The notes: generated by a model from the letters alone, not told the origin. DNA of 64,000 nt from Clostridia bacterium (GCA_018399635.1 JAGYOH010000002.1:110297-174296), one strand, 5' to 3'; shown: positions 7,850 to 18,012, counted from the stretch's first letter. Numbers and translations: made by a program.

Positions 7850-9275
7850 GGTCACGCTCCTCCCCGGTGTGCAGCAGGGTCCCCTGATAAATGTCGATAT
7901 GATAGACGTAGCCGCCGATGGTGATCCGCCAGGCAGGAATCACCGTACTGGTGTTCACCGTGGTATCGATGTAGTACTCGAACCTGAAGCTCTCGATATC
8001 GTTGAGGAGCTGAAAAATATAGGCCTGGGTGTCGCTGGTGAAGGGGGTATCCCCTTCATCGCGATAGTTGTCACTGAAGGTGTCGAAGTTCTTGTCGAAA
8101 ATCCGGCTGAAGCTGTCGGCACTCCCGTAGAATTCATCCACCCTGAATTCTGTGATTTTTCTTCGGATATTGCTCCGGTAATCCACGACGGCGCCGTTTT
8201 CAACCCGGACCTTGATGGCCTCCCCCTCCAGAGCCCCCTTGTAATAGATGGGGGTCCCCGCCACGGAATGGGTGAAGGTGAAGAGGATTCCCTGGTTTTG
8301 AGCCTCGGATTTCAAAAGCCGGAGGCCCTCGATGTCTTCCTCGAAATAGTGAATGAAGTTCCAGGCGGTCTGCAGATCCGATTTGTAGGTGGTGGGCGTT
8401 TTTTCATCCTTGTCCAGGATGGCGTTGTCGGAGTAGCGGATCAGGCCTTCGGAGGAAAAACTGAGGACCTGCTTGCCGAAATTGGTCATGTAGATCACCG
8501 TGCCGTCATAATCCGTCATGCGTTTGACAAAACTCAGGTCACTGCCGAAGATTTTCTTGACATAGGCCTCCATCACCTGAAGACTGAGTTCCTCCTCCAC
8601 CTGGGCCATTTTGTAGAAGGGGACCCCCTTGATTTCAGAACTCGGTATCAGGGTGGCGTTCACCTTGACCGAGATACCGCTTTCCTCCAGGACCTTCTGG
8701 ATGGAAAACCGGTCCTCGATGGTCCTGAAAACCCTGTAGTCCATCGACTCCAGCCCATTGACCGCTTCTCTCAGGGCTTCATCCAGAATGACCCTATGCT
8801 GGTAGTAGGTCTCCCCCGACCGGAGGAGGATATAGTTCCTGCCCAGGAGGGGCAGGAGAATCTCATCCACGAGAATCTCATTCTCAAAGCCGTCGCCGAA
8901 ATACTCCCCCAGAGGCACAGGATACTCATAATGGATTCTCACAGAACGTTCCTTGGCATGACTGTAAAAGAGCATCGGGTCCACGCGAACCAGACTCTCT
9001 TCTTGAATGGCGTTCTCCAGGGTAGCATGGATGCTTTCCCAAAGGGCATCCTCGTCAAAGAAAAAAGCCGTATAGGAATCACCCCCAAAGTTAATGAACA
9101 AACCTTGGGGGTGAGTGATTTCATCGGCATTGATCCTGACAGTTGGGAAATCGAATTCTTTCAAGTTGAAATTCTTGTTCAGACCCGTGGTCTCGTACAT
9201 GAACACCCCTGTCAAGTAGATGCTTGACAGGGCGAGAAACACGAGAAAGAAGGTTTTGAACTTTTCCCAGTTCAT
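7836..9275 (-). CDS. yycH: two-component system activity regulator YycH-like protein
   Basis: A 479-residue protein with one N-terminal membrane helix (FKTFFLVFLALSSIYLTGVFMY) and a large extracytoplasmic region. Position between walK and yycI, length and topology match YycH, although sequence conservation in this family is low. YycH works with YycI to set WalK kinase output. The penultimate segment TSTVIPAWRITIGGYVYHIDIYQG resembles the C-terminal YycH domain. It starts at an ATG at 9275. A 22-bp gap separates it from the unknown secreted gene upstream. Confidence 0.86.
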   Translation of the reverse strand: MNWEKFKTFFLVFLALSSIYLTGVFMYETTGLNKNFNLKEFDFPTVRINADEITHPQGLFINFGGDSYTAFFFDEDALWESIHATLENAIQEESLVRVDPMLFYSHAKERSVRIHYEYPVPLGEYFGDGFENEILVDEILLPLLGRNYILLRSGETYYQHRVILDEALREAVNGLESMDYRVFRTIEDRFSIQKVLEESGISVKVNATLIPSSEIKGVPFYKMAQVEEELSLQVMEAYVKKIFGSDLSFVKRMTDYDGTVIYMTNFGKQVLSFSSEGLIRYSDNAILDKDEKTPTTYKSDLQTAWNFIHYFEEDIEGLRLLKSEAQNQGILFTFTHSVAGTPIYYKGALEGEAIKVRVENGAVVDYRSNIRRKITEFRVDEFYGSADSFSRIFDKNFDTFSDNYRDEGDTPFTSDTQAYIFQLLNDIESFRFEYYIDTTVNTSTVIPAWRITIGGYVYHIDIYQGTLLHTGEERDHGLE

Positions 9276-9298
9276 CGTATAATCAACCTCGATTGCGT

Positions 9299-10018
9299 TT
9301 AGTCAAATAGTTTGAGCAGGTGCTGGGGAATGCTGTCGAAAACCTCTGAAGCGACGGTATCGATGGTTTTCAGATTGAAGGAATACTTATAAGTGATTTC
9401 CTCCGTCCCGTCTCTGAAAATCAAGTGGTAGGACCCGTCCCTGGCATCGGTGATCGTTCTCTCGTAGAAGGGCAGGACCCCTTCATACACCAGAGGCTCC
9501 TCCTCGATGATCGTCTGATAGGACAAGGCCTCATAGGCCACCTTGATTTCTTCGAATTGTTTCGACAAGTTGAGGATTTCCCTTTCCAGGGCGAGGCGTT
9601 CCAAGTCCTCATACCCGTCAGGCAGGTCAACCTCGGGATCCTCACGGTCCTCACCGAGCATTGCCTCGTACTTCGATTCAAGATCCCTCAACCTGGCCTC
9701 CAGTGAGGTGTAGAGCCTCACCACGTTGGCGCCGATGATCTGTTCCTTCTCTTCCTCTGTCAACTCGATATTGAGAAACATCTTGTCGAGGATTTCGAGG
9801 TCGATTTCGAACTCCACCATCTTGACCAGCTCTACCGTGTAGTCCACGGGTTCATCAATCCTCACGGAGATATAGAGGTCCTTGCCCACCACCACATCGT
9901 TGTAGTTTCCCGTGGTGGGGCTCACCACCTCGATGGGGCCATCGAGGGTGTTCTGAGCAAAGGCGGGGACCGCCAAGAGCCATATGAAAGCTATGATCAA
10001 GGCAGACTTTTTCATCAT
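9299..10018 (-). CDS. secreted protein of unknown function in the wal operon
   Basis: I do not recognise a family. The 239-residue product starts at the ATG at 10018 (GGAGGA 6 nt upstream), giving a clean signal peptide MMKKSALIIAFIWLLAVPAFA with a probable cleavage after AFA. Residues ~20-60 look like a beta-rich domain (PIEVVSPTTGNYNDVVVGKD, YISVRIDEPVDYTVEL). A long acidic helical region follows at about 75-165 (LEARLRDLESKYEAML, LEREILNLSKQFEEIK), probably a coiled coil. A final strand-rich part ends at FNLKTIDTVASEVFDSIPQHLLKLFD. No lipobox or catalytic motif is seen. Sitting between walK and yycH, it may act in the same envelope-sensing path, but that is only a guess from position. Confidence 0.82.
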   Translation of the reverse strand: MMKKSALIIAFIWLLAVPAFAQNTLDGPIEVVSPTTGNYNDVVVGKDLYISVRIDEPVDYTVELVKMVEFEIDLEILDKMFLNIELTEEEKEQIIGANVVRLYTSLEARLRDLESKYEAMLGEDREDPEVDLPDGYEDLERLALEREILNLSKQFEEIKVAYEALSYQTIIEEEPLVYEGVLPFYERTITDARDGSYHLIFRDGTEEITYKYSFNLKTIDTVASEVFDSIPQHLLKLFD

Positions 10019-10106
10019 GCCCATTCCTCCCATTGTCCTAAAGTAGGTTCATTATAATGTATCAATATTACAAGGGAGTTACAGGGAGTTTAAATGAAAA
10101 TTACAC

Positions 10107-11882
10107 TTAAACCATTTTGAGGGGAATCTCGATGATGACCTGCGTTCCTTCACCCACCTTCGATGTGAGGGAAATGGTCCCCTCATGGGCATCGATGATT
10201 TCCTTGGCTATAGAAAGGCCTAGTCCGGTACCCCCAAGATCCCGTGACCTCGCCTTGTCCACCCGATAAAATCTTTCGAAAATCCGGTTGAGATCCTCCT
10301 GCGGGATCCCGATGCCGTTGTCCTTGACCTTGATTCTGACGTGGTCATCCACCCGTTTGAGGGTCACCTCGATGGCGGTGTTTTCCTTGGAATACTTGAT
10401 GGCGTTGGACACCACGTTGATCATGACCTGCTCCAGCCGGTCATAATCGAAATAGCCTACAATCGCCTCTCCGATGGCATAGAAGGTGATGTGCTGCCGC
10501 TTCTTCTCAGCCATGACCTGAAGCTTTTCCAGGGTGTGGTTCATCAAGTCCACATAATCATTGTACTCGTATTCAAAGTTGATCTTGTTGGAATCGAAAT
10601 TGCTGAGTTCCAACAGGTCCCGGACCAGCCGCGTCATCCGGTCCGATTCACTGTTGATCACCGTCATGAAATGACTGATGGTCTCCTGGTCCGACACCAC
10701 CCCGTCGAGGATGGTTTCCACATAGCTTTTGATGGTGGTCAGGGGGGTCTTGAGTTCATGAGAGACATTGGCTACGAAATCCCGCCGCATGGCCTCGAGT
10801 TTCTGTTCCTCGGTGATGTCCTGTATGATGAAGACGATGCCGATCTTGGCCCCGTTGTCATCCTCGAAGGGGGCATACTTGACGCTGTAGATCGACTTCT
10901 TGCCGTAGACCGTTTCCTTGCCCTCCCACTCGCCGCTGTCAATGATCTTTTCCAGATCCAGCTCCATATTGTACTGGGAGAGCACCCGCCGGTAATTGAG
11001 GTGCTCGGCCTGAAGCTCGGTGATATTCATGATCTCCAGGGCCCTTTGGTTGATATGGACGATCTTGCCGTCGAGATCGATGGCCACCAGACCGTCGGCC
11101 ATCTGATTCACAATGGTCTCCATCTTGGACTTTTCCTGATAAATCTCACTGATACTGGCCTTGAGCTTGCTGGTGAGGGTGTTGAACATTTCCGCCAGCT
11201 TGCCGATTTCGTCCTGAGACTTGACCTCGACATACTGGTTGAAGTCCCCGTTGGCCATCTTCGCCGCCTTGTAGGTCACGTCATTGATGGGTTCTGTGAT
11301 GCTCTTGGCAATGAAGAATCCCAGGAGAATCGTGATGACCAGGGCCAGGGCCGTCGCCCTGACGATGATGATCTTGTTCTGGTCCAGGGCGCGATAAATG
11401 TCCGTCATATCGTAGCGGATGTAGACGTTGCCTGTCTTTTCTTCGTTGACCTCACTGAAAACCGGATAGATTTTGTCGAAGGTCAGCCCTTCGCGATCGA
11501 TGAATCTGGCTTCAAGGGAGTCCTTGTCCATCCCCCCCACCAGGAGATTGTAATTCAAGATACTCAAGGGGTCGATGAAAAAATCCTCCACCGTGGAGGC
11601 GATGGTGCGGTTGTTCATGGAGAGCACGAAAATCTCCTGGGTGAAACCGATATTTTGGTAACCCTCGATATAACTCTGGATCCGCTCGGTATTGTACTCA
11701 AGGTCCCCGTATTGTCTCAGCCGCTCATTGATGGTGCGGTTGAGATCATCGAGCCTGTTTTCAATGTCCGCTTCATAGTAATTTTCATAGGAGTTGATGA
11801 TGAAAACCCCCGAGATGATCATGGCAATGAAGACCAGCATGAAGTAGATGAAAACGAATCGCCACCGGATGGTTTTGAACAT
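10107..11882 (-). CDS. walK: cell-wall sensor histidine kinase WalK
   Basis: A 591-residue kinase with full WalK architecture. There are membrane helices at about 8-30 and 178-198 flanking an extracytoplasmic sensor region, then HAMP (SITEPINDVTYKAAKMANGD), PAS (NQMADGLVAIDLDGKIVHIN), HisKA and HATPase. The phosphoacceptor is H375 in NVSHELKTPLTTIKSYVE. The ATP-binding domain shows NVVSNAIKYS (N box), KVKDNGIGIPQ (G1), RVDKARSRDLGGTGLGLSIAK (F and G2). WalK phosphorylates WalR to control peptidoglycan hydrolases and cell-wall turnover, and it is essential in many Firmicutes. It follows walR with a 1-bp gap, and a LysM/M23 wall hydrolase lies just upstream. Confidence 0.97.
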   Translation of the reverse strand: MFKTIRWRFVFIYFMLVFIAMIISGVFIINSYENYYEADIENRLDDLNRTINERLRQYGDLEYNTERIQSYIEGYQNIGFTQEIFVLSMNNRTIASTVEDFFIDPLSILNYNLLVGGMDKDSLEARFIDREGLTFDKIYPVFSEVNEEKTGNVYIRYDMTDIYRALDQNKIIIVRATALALVITILLGFFIAKSITEPINDVTYKAAKMANGDFNQYVEVKSQDEIGKLAEMFNTLTSKLKASISEIYQEKSKMETIVNQMADGLVAIDLDGKIVHINQRALEIMNITELQAEHLNYRRVLSQYNMELDLEKIIDSGEWEGKETVYGKKSIYSVKYAPFEDDNGAKIGIVFIIQDITEEQKLEAMRRDFVANVSHELKTPLTTIKSYVETILDGVVSDQETISHFMTVINSESDRMTRLVRDLLELSNFDSNKINFEYEYNDYVDLMNHTLEKLQVMAEKKRQHITFYAIGEAIVGYFDYDRLEQVMINVVSNAIKYSKENTAIEVTLKRVDDHVRIKVKDNGIGIPQEDLNRIFERFYRVDKARSRDLGGTGLGLSIAKEIIDAHEGTISLTSKVGEGTQVIIEIPLKMV

Positions 11883-11883
11883 C

Positions 11884-12582
11884 TTAGATCCTCCTAAAGT
11901 AATAACCTACGCCTCTTTTGGTCATGATGAAACGGGGACTCGAGGGATCGTCCTCCAGCTTCTCCCGCATCCGCCTTACCGTCACATCGACGGTGCGGAT
12001 GTCGCCGTAGTACTCGTAGCCCCAGACATCCTTGAGCAGCTGTTCCCTCGTGAAAACCTGATTCTCCTGGGTGGCCAGAAACTTGAGCAGCTCAAATTCC
12101 CGCTTGGTCAGTTCCAGAACCTCGCCATCCTTTTTCACCTCATAGCGTCCGAAATCGATGGAGAGATCCTCGGAGACCAGAGAGGGCCCGGCATCAGCCT
12201 TTACCTCGGATACGGCATCGAATTCCCTGCGTCTGATATTGGCCTTGACCCGGGCGATGAGCTCCCTCATCCCGAAGGGCTTGGTCACATAATCATCCGC
12301 CCCCAGTTCAAGACCCAGGACCTTGTCCACCTCTTCCTCCTTGGCCGTGAGCATGATGATGGGGACGTTGGACCTGGACCTGATTTTCCTGCACACCTGA
12401 AAACCGTCAATGGCGGGCAGCATCACATCCAGCAGGATCAGGTCGGGATCCACCTGGAGGCTCAAGTCCAGGGCCTCCTGCCCGTCATAGGCACAGACCA
12501 CCTCGTAGCCCTCCTTGATCAGATTGAGCTTTATAATATCAGAAATATTCTTTTCATCTTCAACCACCAGTACTTTTTTCAT
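11884..12582 (-). CDS. walR: response regulator WalR (OmpR family)
   Basis: A 232-residue OmpR/PhoB-type regulator. The receiver domain (1-120) has the acidic pocket VVEDE, the phosphoacceptor D52 in LILLDVMLP, and the conserved threonine and lysine in MLTAKEEE and VTKPFGMREL. The winged-helix domain (about 135-232) contains LTKREFELLKFLATQ and the recognition region VDVTVRRMREKLEDDPSSPRF. WalR binds direct repeats upstream of autolysin and wall-synthesis genes. The ATG at 12582 has AAGGGAG upstream. Start of the wal operon; promoter noted separately. Confidence 0.97.
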   Translation of the reverse strand: MKKVLVVEDEKNISDIIKLNLIKEGYEVVCAYDGQEALDLSLQVDPDLILLDVMLPAIDGFQVCRKIRSRSNVPIIMLTAKEEEVDKVLGLELGADDYVTKPFGMRELIARVKANIRRREFDAVSEVKADAGPSLVSEDLSIDFGRYEVKKDGEVLELTKREFELLKFLATQENQVFTREQLLKDVWGYEYYGDIRTVDVTVRRMREKLEDDPSSPRFIMTKRGVGYYFRRI

Positions 12583-12601
12583 GATTTCACTCCCTTACCT
12601 G

Positions 12602-12607
12602 ATTATA
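12602..12607 (-). promoter_or_regulatory. extended -10 promoter element of the wal operon
   Basis: On the minus strand TTGATATAAT gives a TGnTATAAT extended -10 about 20 bp before the walR start. It directly follows the terminator of the upstream hydrolase gene, so the wal operon is likely transcribed independently. No convincing -35 is seen, as is usual with extended -10 promoters. Confidence 0.5.
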
Positions 12608-12641
12608 TCAAAAAAACACGGAGGATTTCCGTGTTTTCGTT
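12608..12641 (-). terminator. intrinsic terminator after the M23 hydrolase gene
   Basis: On the minus strand AAACACGGA and TCCGTGTTT form a stem with a short loop, followed by a T-run. It lies 2 bp downstream of the hydrolase stop codon. Confidence 0.82.
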
Positions 12642-12642
12642 T

Positions 12643-13848
12643 TTAGAAGACAAAACTCAGATAGTTGGTCGGGTTGATGGGATTGCCGATCTTCCTCACC
12701 TCGAAGTGCAGATGAGGTCCCGTACTGGTGCCGGTGTTGCCGCTCAGGGCGATCTTTTCTCCCTTGAACACCATGTCCCCCACACTGACATAGGTGTCGC
12801 TGAGATGGGCGTAAAGGGTCTCGATGTTTTCACCGTGATCGATTTTGACCATCAGACCGTAACCGCCGCTGTAACCCACCTCCACCACCTTGCCCCCGTC
12901 CGCCGCATAGATCAGGGAACCGGTGGGCATGGCCACGTCAATCCCCGTGTGCATGATGGTGCGGCGATAAATCGGGTGGAAGCGGTTGCCGAAGGTGGAG
13001 GTCACTCTTCCCCGGCTGGTATCGAAGGGATAGGAAAAGGTCCCTGTGCCGATCCGCGGTGGCGGATCCTTGGTTCCCCGGTAGACCACCCGGGTTTTCG
13101 GCTCCTTGACCACGGTTTCACTGACGATTTCCCGGTAGGCTTCAAGGCCGTTTTCCTTGTAGACCTCGGCCACGATTTCCATTTCACCGTAGGCGCCGGA
13201 AATCTTGATTCTAAAATCCCCTTGATAGTAATCCGATGAATCCTCGTACTCGATTTCGTAGGCAATCTTTTCTGAGTAAATCTTCTCTTCGACCCCCACC
13301 ACGGTGATCAGGGGCTTCGGTACAATCAGGCTGATTTCCTGACCGATCTGCAGCCTCTCCGGTACCACTGAAGGATTGGCTCGTAAAAGGTTGTCCACGG
13401 GAATGCCGTAGTTTTCTGCGATAAACCAGAAGTTCTCACCTTTTTCAACCTGGTGCACCCGGCGTTCGGTGGTTCCTCTGATGATGTAATCCAGCAATTC
13501 TTCCTGGGTGAAGACCCTCTCCTGGTCCATGATCCTCAAAGAATCCTTGATCACTTTGACCTCTTCCTTGAATTTCACTTCGAAATCCGTGGAATCCTGG
13601 TCTATGTACATGGTTCTGAGGGTTTCGAGAATCTCCCGGGCCTCAGATTCGGTTTCAACATACCCGACGGGTTTGTCATCCACGAAAATACCGTACTTCG
13701 AAATATTGACGTTCATATCCCGACCCACATTGTCCATCAAATAATCAACCTCCGGCACCTCGTTGGCAAAGGCCAATGTGCCGGTCGCCAAAAGCGTGAC
13801 TAAAAAGGCGGTGGCGACCCTCCTGGGTCTGAGCGCAATTTTCATCAT
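12643..13848 (-). CDS. LysM-G5-M23 cell-wall endopeptidase
   Basis: A 401-residue exported protein. The start at 13848 is chosen for its AAAGGAG site; it gives a signal peptide ending near TGTLAFA. After a ~110-residue N-terminal region come a LysM peptidoglycan-binding module (HQVEKGENFWFIAENYGIPVD, ~130-180), a G5-like domain (~190-265, ending YREIVSETVVKEPKTRVVYRG) and a C-terminal M23 (lysostaphin-type) peptidase. The zinc and active-site motifs are complete: HTGIDVAMP, LYAHLSDTYV and GPHLHFEVR. It should cut peptide cross-links in peptidoglycan outside the cell. The gene is next to walRK, whose regulon typically includes such hydrolases. Confidence 0.93.
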   Translation of the reverse strand: MMKIALRPRRVATAFLVTLLATGTLAFANEVPEVDYLMDNVGRDMNVNISKYGIFVDDKPVGYVETESEAREILETLRTMYIDQDSTDFEVKFKEEVKVIKDSLRIMDQERVFTQEELLDYIIRGTTERRVHQVEKGENFWFIAENYGIPVDNLLRANPSVVPERLQIGQEISLIVPKPLITVVGVEEKIYSEKIAYEIEYEDSSDYYQGDFRIKISGAYGEMEIVAEVYKENGLEAYREIVSETVVKEPKTRVVYRGTKDPPPRIGTGTFSYPFDTSRGRVTSTFGNRFHPIYRRTIMHTGIDVAMPTGSLIYAADGGKVVEVGYSGGYGLMVKIDHGENIETLYAHLSDTYVSVGDMVFKGEKIALSGNTGTSTGPHLHFEVRKIGNPINPTNYLSFVF

Positions 13849-13883
13849 CGACTGTCTCCTTTTAAGATCAAACATCTTTCAAT

Positions 13884-13889
13884 ATTATA
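13884..13889 (-). promoter_or_regulatory. extended -10 element of the M23 hydrolase promoter
   Basis: On the minus strand GTGTTATAAT contains TGnTATAAT, about 35 bp before the start codon. It faces away from the plus-strand promoter at 13945-13953 in a 128-bp divergent region. Confidence 0.5.
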
Positions 13890-13944
13890 ACACATTCCGT
13901 ATTGATTATCTTTACAATAAGATTAAAAAACTGCAATTTGGATA

Positions 13945-13953
13945 TGGTATAAT
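13945..13953 (+). promoter_or_regulatory. extended -10 promoter of the dnaD-dnaC-like operon
   Basis: TGGTATAAT is a perfect extended -10, 23 bp before the start codon at 13977. The -35 position (TAAAAAA region) is weak. Confidence 0.55.
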
Positions 13954-13976
13954 AGCCCTACAAGAAAGGTGATTCT

Positions 13977-14957
13977 ATGAGCTTCTATTTCAAGACCCCC
14001 GACTTCGATCTCGGCACCATCGAAATCGAAAATATCTTCATCAACGACTTCATGCCGGGAGCCGACGGCCTCTTTGTCAAGGTCTATCTTCTGGCCCTCA
14101 AGATGGCCTCGGACCACGAGGGGCAGCCCAACCTCGACAACGAAGGCCTGGCCAGGATTCTGAAGGTTCCCCTCACCGATGTGGTGGGTGCCTGGAAATA
14201 CTGGGAGACCAAATCCGTGGTCAGGATCCACCCCAAGGATCCCCCGTCGGACTATGATTTTGATGTGGAATTCGTTTCACTGCGCCAGTTGTTCATTGAC
14301 AAGAATTACTACAATCCCCATCATTCCCATGAACAGATTCTCAGGTCGAAGACCGACAAGATCTACCAGCGCCTCTTCGACGCCGTCACCGGGATTCTGG
14401 GCAGCGAGCTCCAGGCCAATGAACGCCGTCAGCTCGTGGAATTCCTGGAGACCTACCCCTTCAATGACGAAATGGTCCTGGCGGCCTTTGAAAATATCAA
14501 GCGGGGAGCCTATAGCAGTCGCATCAGCACGGTGAAAAAACGGCTTTTCAATTGGAAGGATCTTGGAATCAGCACCGCGGAGGAACTCAAGGATTATATC
14601 AGCTACAATGAAGACCGTCAACGATTTTACAGAGACCTCCTCGAAGCCCTCGGTCTCAACCGGCGCAAGCCGACCCTGGGGGAAAAGGAGGTCATCGACA
14701 AGTGGCTCGATACCTACCGGCTGGAGCCCGAGGTGATCATGGAAAAAATCCGGGAAATCACCCTGAAGAATCCCAGCGTCAACATGAACTACCTCGATGT
14801 GGTGATGACCGCCCTCCACCACGGAGAAAGCGCCCACAAGCCCCCGGTCAGGAAGAATCCCAAGGCCAATCGTTTCCATAATTACACCGACAACCATGAG
14901 AAACTCTCGGAAGAGGAATTAGAAAAGCAGTTGGTCAAAAATATGAAATCCAGGTGA
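13977..14957 (+). CDS. DnaD-family replication initiation protein
   Basis: A 326-residue protein with the two-part DnaD layout. An N-terminal winged-helix-like DDBH1 region (residues 1-120) includes IENIFINDFMPGADGLFVKVYLLALKMA. One or two C-terminal DDBH2 repeats follow near 130-200 and 215-280; the second carries LGRKPTLGEKEV-like residues and ends IREITLKNPSVNMNYLDVVMTAL, close to the DDBH2 signature. DnaD proteins bind and remodel DNA and help load the replicative helicase at the origin and at restart sites. The next gene is a DnaC/DnaI-like ATPase, 4 bp downstream, so the pair forms a helicase-loading operon. Good ribosome site (AAAGGTG). Confidence 0.88.
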   Translation: MSFYFKTPDFDLGTIEIENIFINDFMPGADGLFVKVYLLALKMASDHEGQPNLDNEGLARILKVPLTDVVGAWKYWETKSVVRIHPKDPPSDYDFDVEFVSLRQLFIDKNYYNPHHSHEQILRSKTDKIYQRLFDAVTGILGSELQANERRQLVEFLETYPFNDEMVLAAFENIKRGAYSSRISTVKKRLFNWKDLGISTAEELKDYISYNEDRQRFYRDLLEALGLNRRKPTLGEKEVIDKWLDTYRLEPEVIMEKIREITLKNPSVNMNYLDVVMTALHHGESAHKPPVRKNPKANRFHNYTDNHEKLSEEELEKQLVKNMKSR

Positions 14958-14961
14958 TCCC

Positions 14962-15939
14962 ATGCTCTCCAATGAAATCATAAAGAAACTTCTCAAGGAA
15001 TATGAAGAGACCCGGCAGCGCAATGAAAGAATCCATCAGAACCGGCTCAAACAGCTCTACCGGGACTTCCCCAGACTCAAAAACATCCAGGAAACCCTGG
15101 ACACAATGGGGATCGAAGTGGCCAAGGAAGCCCTGAAAAACCCCTCGGAATCCCAGAGGATCATCGAGGAATTTGAAGCGGAATCCCATGAACTCATGAA
15201 GGAACAGGCTATTCTCCTGACCCGGAACAACATTCCCCTGGAAGTCCTGGAAATTCCCCACACCTGTCCCAGGTGCCGGGATACCGGTTACCTCGAGGAC
15301 GCCGGCAAATGCCCCTGCTTCAACCAGAAAATCGTCAAATACCTCTACAGCCAGTCCAACCTCCAGGAAAAGATTCTCGAGGAGAACTTCGAAAATTTCA
15401 ATCTCGACATCTTCTCCCCCCGGGCCAAGGAAGGGGAAATCTCCCAGAAGGACAACATCCAGTCCATTCTGAGCTTCACTGAAAATTTCGTCTACCAGTT
15501 TCCCAGGGTCAAAAAGAATCTGCTTTTCTACGGTCCCCCCGGCCAGGGCAAGACCTATTTTTGCAATGCCATCGCCAAGTACCTCCTGGACAAGGGCATC
15601 CAGGTGGTCTACGAGACCTCCTTCAAGCTCATCGACATCCTCCAGCGCTACCGGTTCGAAAAGGGTGATCCCCTGGCCAAGGGCCAGTACGGCCTCCTCT
15701 TCGAGGCGGACCTGCTCATCATCGACGATCTGGGGACGGAATTCAACAACGCCTTCACCAATACGGAAATCTTCAACATCATCAACGGACGGCTCCTGGA
15801 CAACAAGCCCGTCATCATCTCCACCAACCTGACCCTGACAGAGCTGGACCAGGTCTACTCCTCAAGACTCACCTCCAGGATTTACGGCAATTTCGACATG
15901 TTCAAGTTCTATGGCCCCGATGTCCGCTGGCAAAAATGA
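14962..15939 (+). CDS. DnaC/DnaI-like helicase-loader ATPase
   Basis: A 325-residue AAA+ ATPase of the DnaC/DnaI/IstB group. The N-terminal half is helical and contains a zinc-binding motif CPRCRDTGY...CPCF (around residues 98-115), typical of the DnaI helicase-binding domain. The ATPase core has Walker A FYGPPGQGKTYFCNAIA near 188-204 and Walker B LLIIDDLGTE near 250-259, then VIISTNLTL (sensor 1) and SRLTSRIYG (arginine finger). It should deliver the DnaB helicase, encoded at 18.0-19.3 kb, to single-stranded DNA. The absence of transposase genes next to it argues against an IstB function. Confidence 0.92.
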   Translation: MLSNEIIKKLLKEYEETRQRNERIHQNRLKQLYRDFPRLKNIQETLDTMGIEVAKEALKNPSESQRIIEEFEAESHELMKEQAILLTRNNIPLEVLEIPHTCPRCRDTGYLEDAGKCPCFNQKIVKYLYSQSNLQEKILEENFENFNLDIFSPRAKEGEISQKDNIQSILSFTENFVYQFPRVKKNLLFYGPPGQGKTYFCNAIAKYLLDKGIQVVYETSFKLIDILQRYRFEKGDPLAKGQYGLLFEADLLIIDDLGTEFNNAFTNTEIFNIINGRLLDNKPVIISTNLTLTELDQVYSSRLTSRIYGNFDMFKFYGPDVRWQK

Positions 15940-17241
<1,302 letters not shown>

Positions 17242-17300
17242 CTACCCACCTCAACTTTCATAAAAACACACAAACATCTTAACAGAGACCGTTCAATCCG

Positions 17301-17435
17301 TCAATATCCGCATGTTTTGTCTTTTTGTGTTTCTTTTGTTTGCTCCTGAATCGCTACGATACATTTCTTGCAGATGTTTCCTTGCTTGAATTCGACCACG
17401 TCTTTTTGACTTCCGCAGATACTGCATTTCAACAT
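17301..17435 (-). CDS. 44-residue zinc-ribbon-like protein
   Basis: A very short gene with a good GGGGGAGA ribosome site before the ATG at 17435. The product reads MLKCSICGSQKDVVEFKQGN, then ICKKCIVAIQEQ and a charged tail ending KTCGY. Two CxxC knuckles (CSIC at 4-7, CKKC at 22-25) spaced 14 residues apart form a typical zinc ribbon; a third single cysteine sits near the end. This looks like a stand-alone treble-clef or ribbon protein of the type that binds RNA polymerase, nucleic acid or a partner enzyme; I do not know its function. It lies between the GNAT gene and purA on the same strand. Confidence 0.72.
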   Translation of the reverse strand: MLKCSICGSQKDVVEFKQGNICKKCIVAIQEQTKETQKDKTCGY

Positions 17436-17479
17436 ACTATCTCCCCCTTACTATATAGAGGGCATTTTTTTAATAAATG

Positions 17480-18010
17480 TTACAACTTTTTTACCATTTT
17501 TAAATATTTTCCATAAATCCTGCCTCTTTTGACCCTGAAATCCTCTGGATAGTGCATGACCTTATCCGCAATCAATTGATTCTCAAAGACCTTGTAGACC
17601 TCCTTGACGGCCTCGAATCCCAGTTTCACATAAGTCCTGTAGGCCCTCGTATTGAAAGAAGATACGTAAAGGATCACCTTTTTATAGGGCACCATCCCCA
17701 GAGATTCCTCCAGGACCCGGGTGCCGATTCCCATGGAAACATACCGGCTGTCGAAAATAATCCCCAACTCGGCACTGCGGGTCAGGGGATTGATATGCTT
17801 GTAGGTGATGAAGCCGATCATGTCCTTGTGGTGGAAGACTCCGGTGGTCCGGGAAAAAAATCCCCTGACCTTCGTGTCGTACCATCTGAGAAACTCCTCC
17901 GGGGTATCGTAATAAAAATTGAAATGATGATAGCGGGGATCGGTGAATCGTCCCCATTGGGTCATGGTGGCGACATCCTCCAGCCGGATCTCCCTGATTT
18001 CTAAGTCCAC
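17480..18010 (-). CDS. GNAT-family N-acetyltransferase
   Basis: A 176-residue GNAT protein. It opens with MDLEIREIRLEDVATMTQWG, has the acetyl-CoA loop in SRYVSMGIGTRVLEESL (motif A, Q/RxxGxG/A form, near residues 88-106), and ends with VILYVSSFNTRAYRTYVKLGFEAVKE (motif B). This order resembles RimJ/SpeG-type acetyltransferases that modify protein N-termini, polyamines or small amines; the substrate is not evident. It starts 2 bp after the dnaB stop, so it is probably cotranscribed with dnaB. Confidence 0.86.
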   Translation of the reverse strand: MDLEIREIRLEDVATMTQWGRFTDPRYHHFNFYYDTPEEFLRWYDTKVRGFFSRTTGVFHHKDMIGFITYKHINPLTRSAELGIIFDSRYVSMGIGTRVLEESLGMVPYKKVILYVSSFNTRAYRTYVKLGFEAVKEVYKVFENQLIADKVMHYPEDFRVKRGRIYGKYLKMVKKL

Positions 18011-18012
18011 GC

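Noticed and set aside
7800..9227. 475-codon open frame on the plus strand
   Set aside because: It lies opposite yycH, has no ribosome site and no recognisable domain; it results from codon bias of the real gene.
10341..11897. 518-codon open frame on the plus strand
   Set aside because: Antisense to walK, His- and Gly-rich low-complexity translation, no start signal.
14962..15939. IstB-type transposition helper
   Set aside because: No istA or IS ends nearby, and a DnaD-family gene precedes it; a helicase loader fits better.
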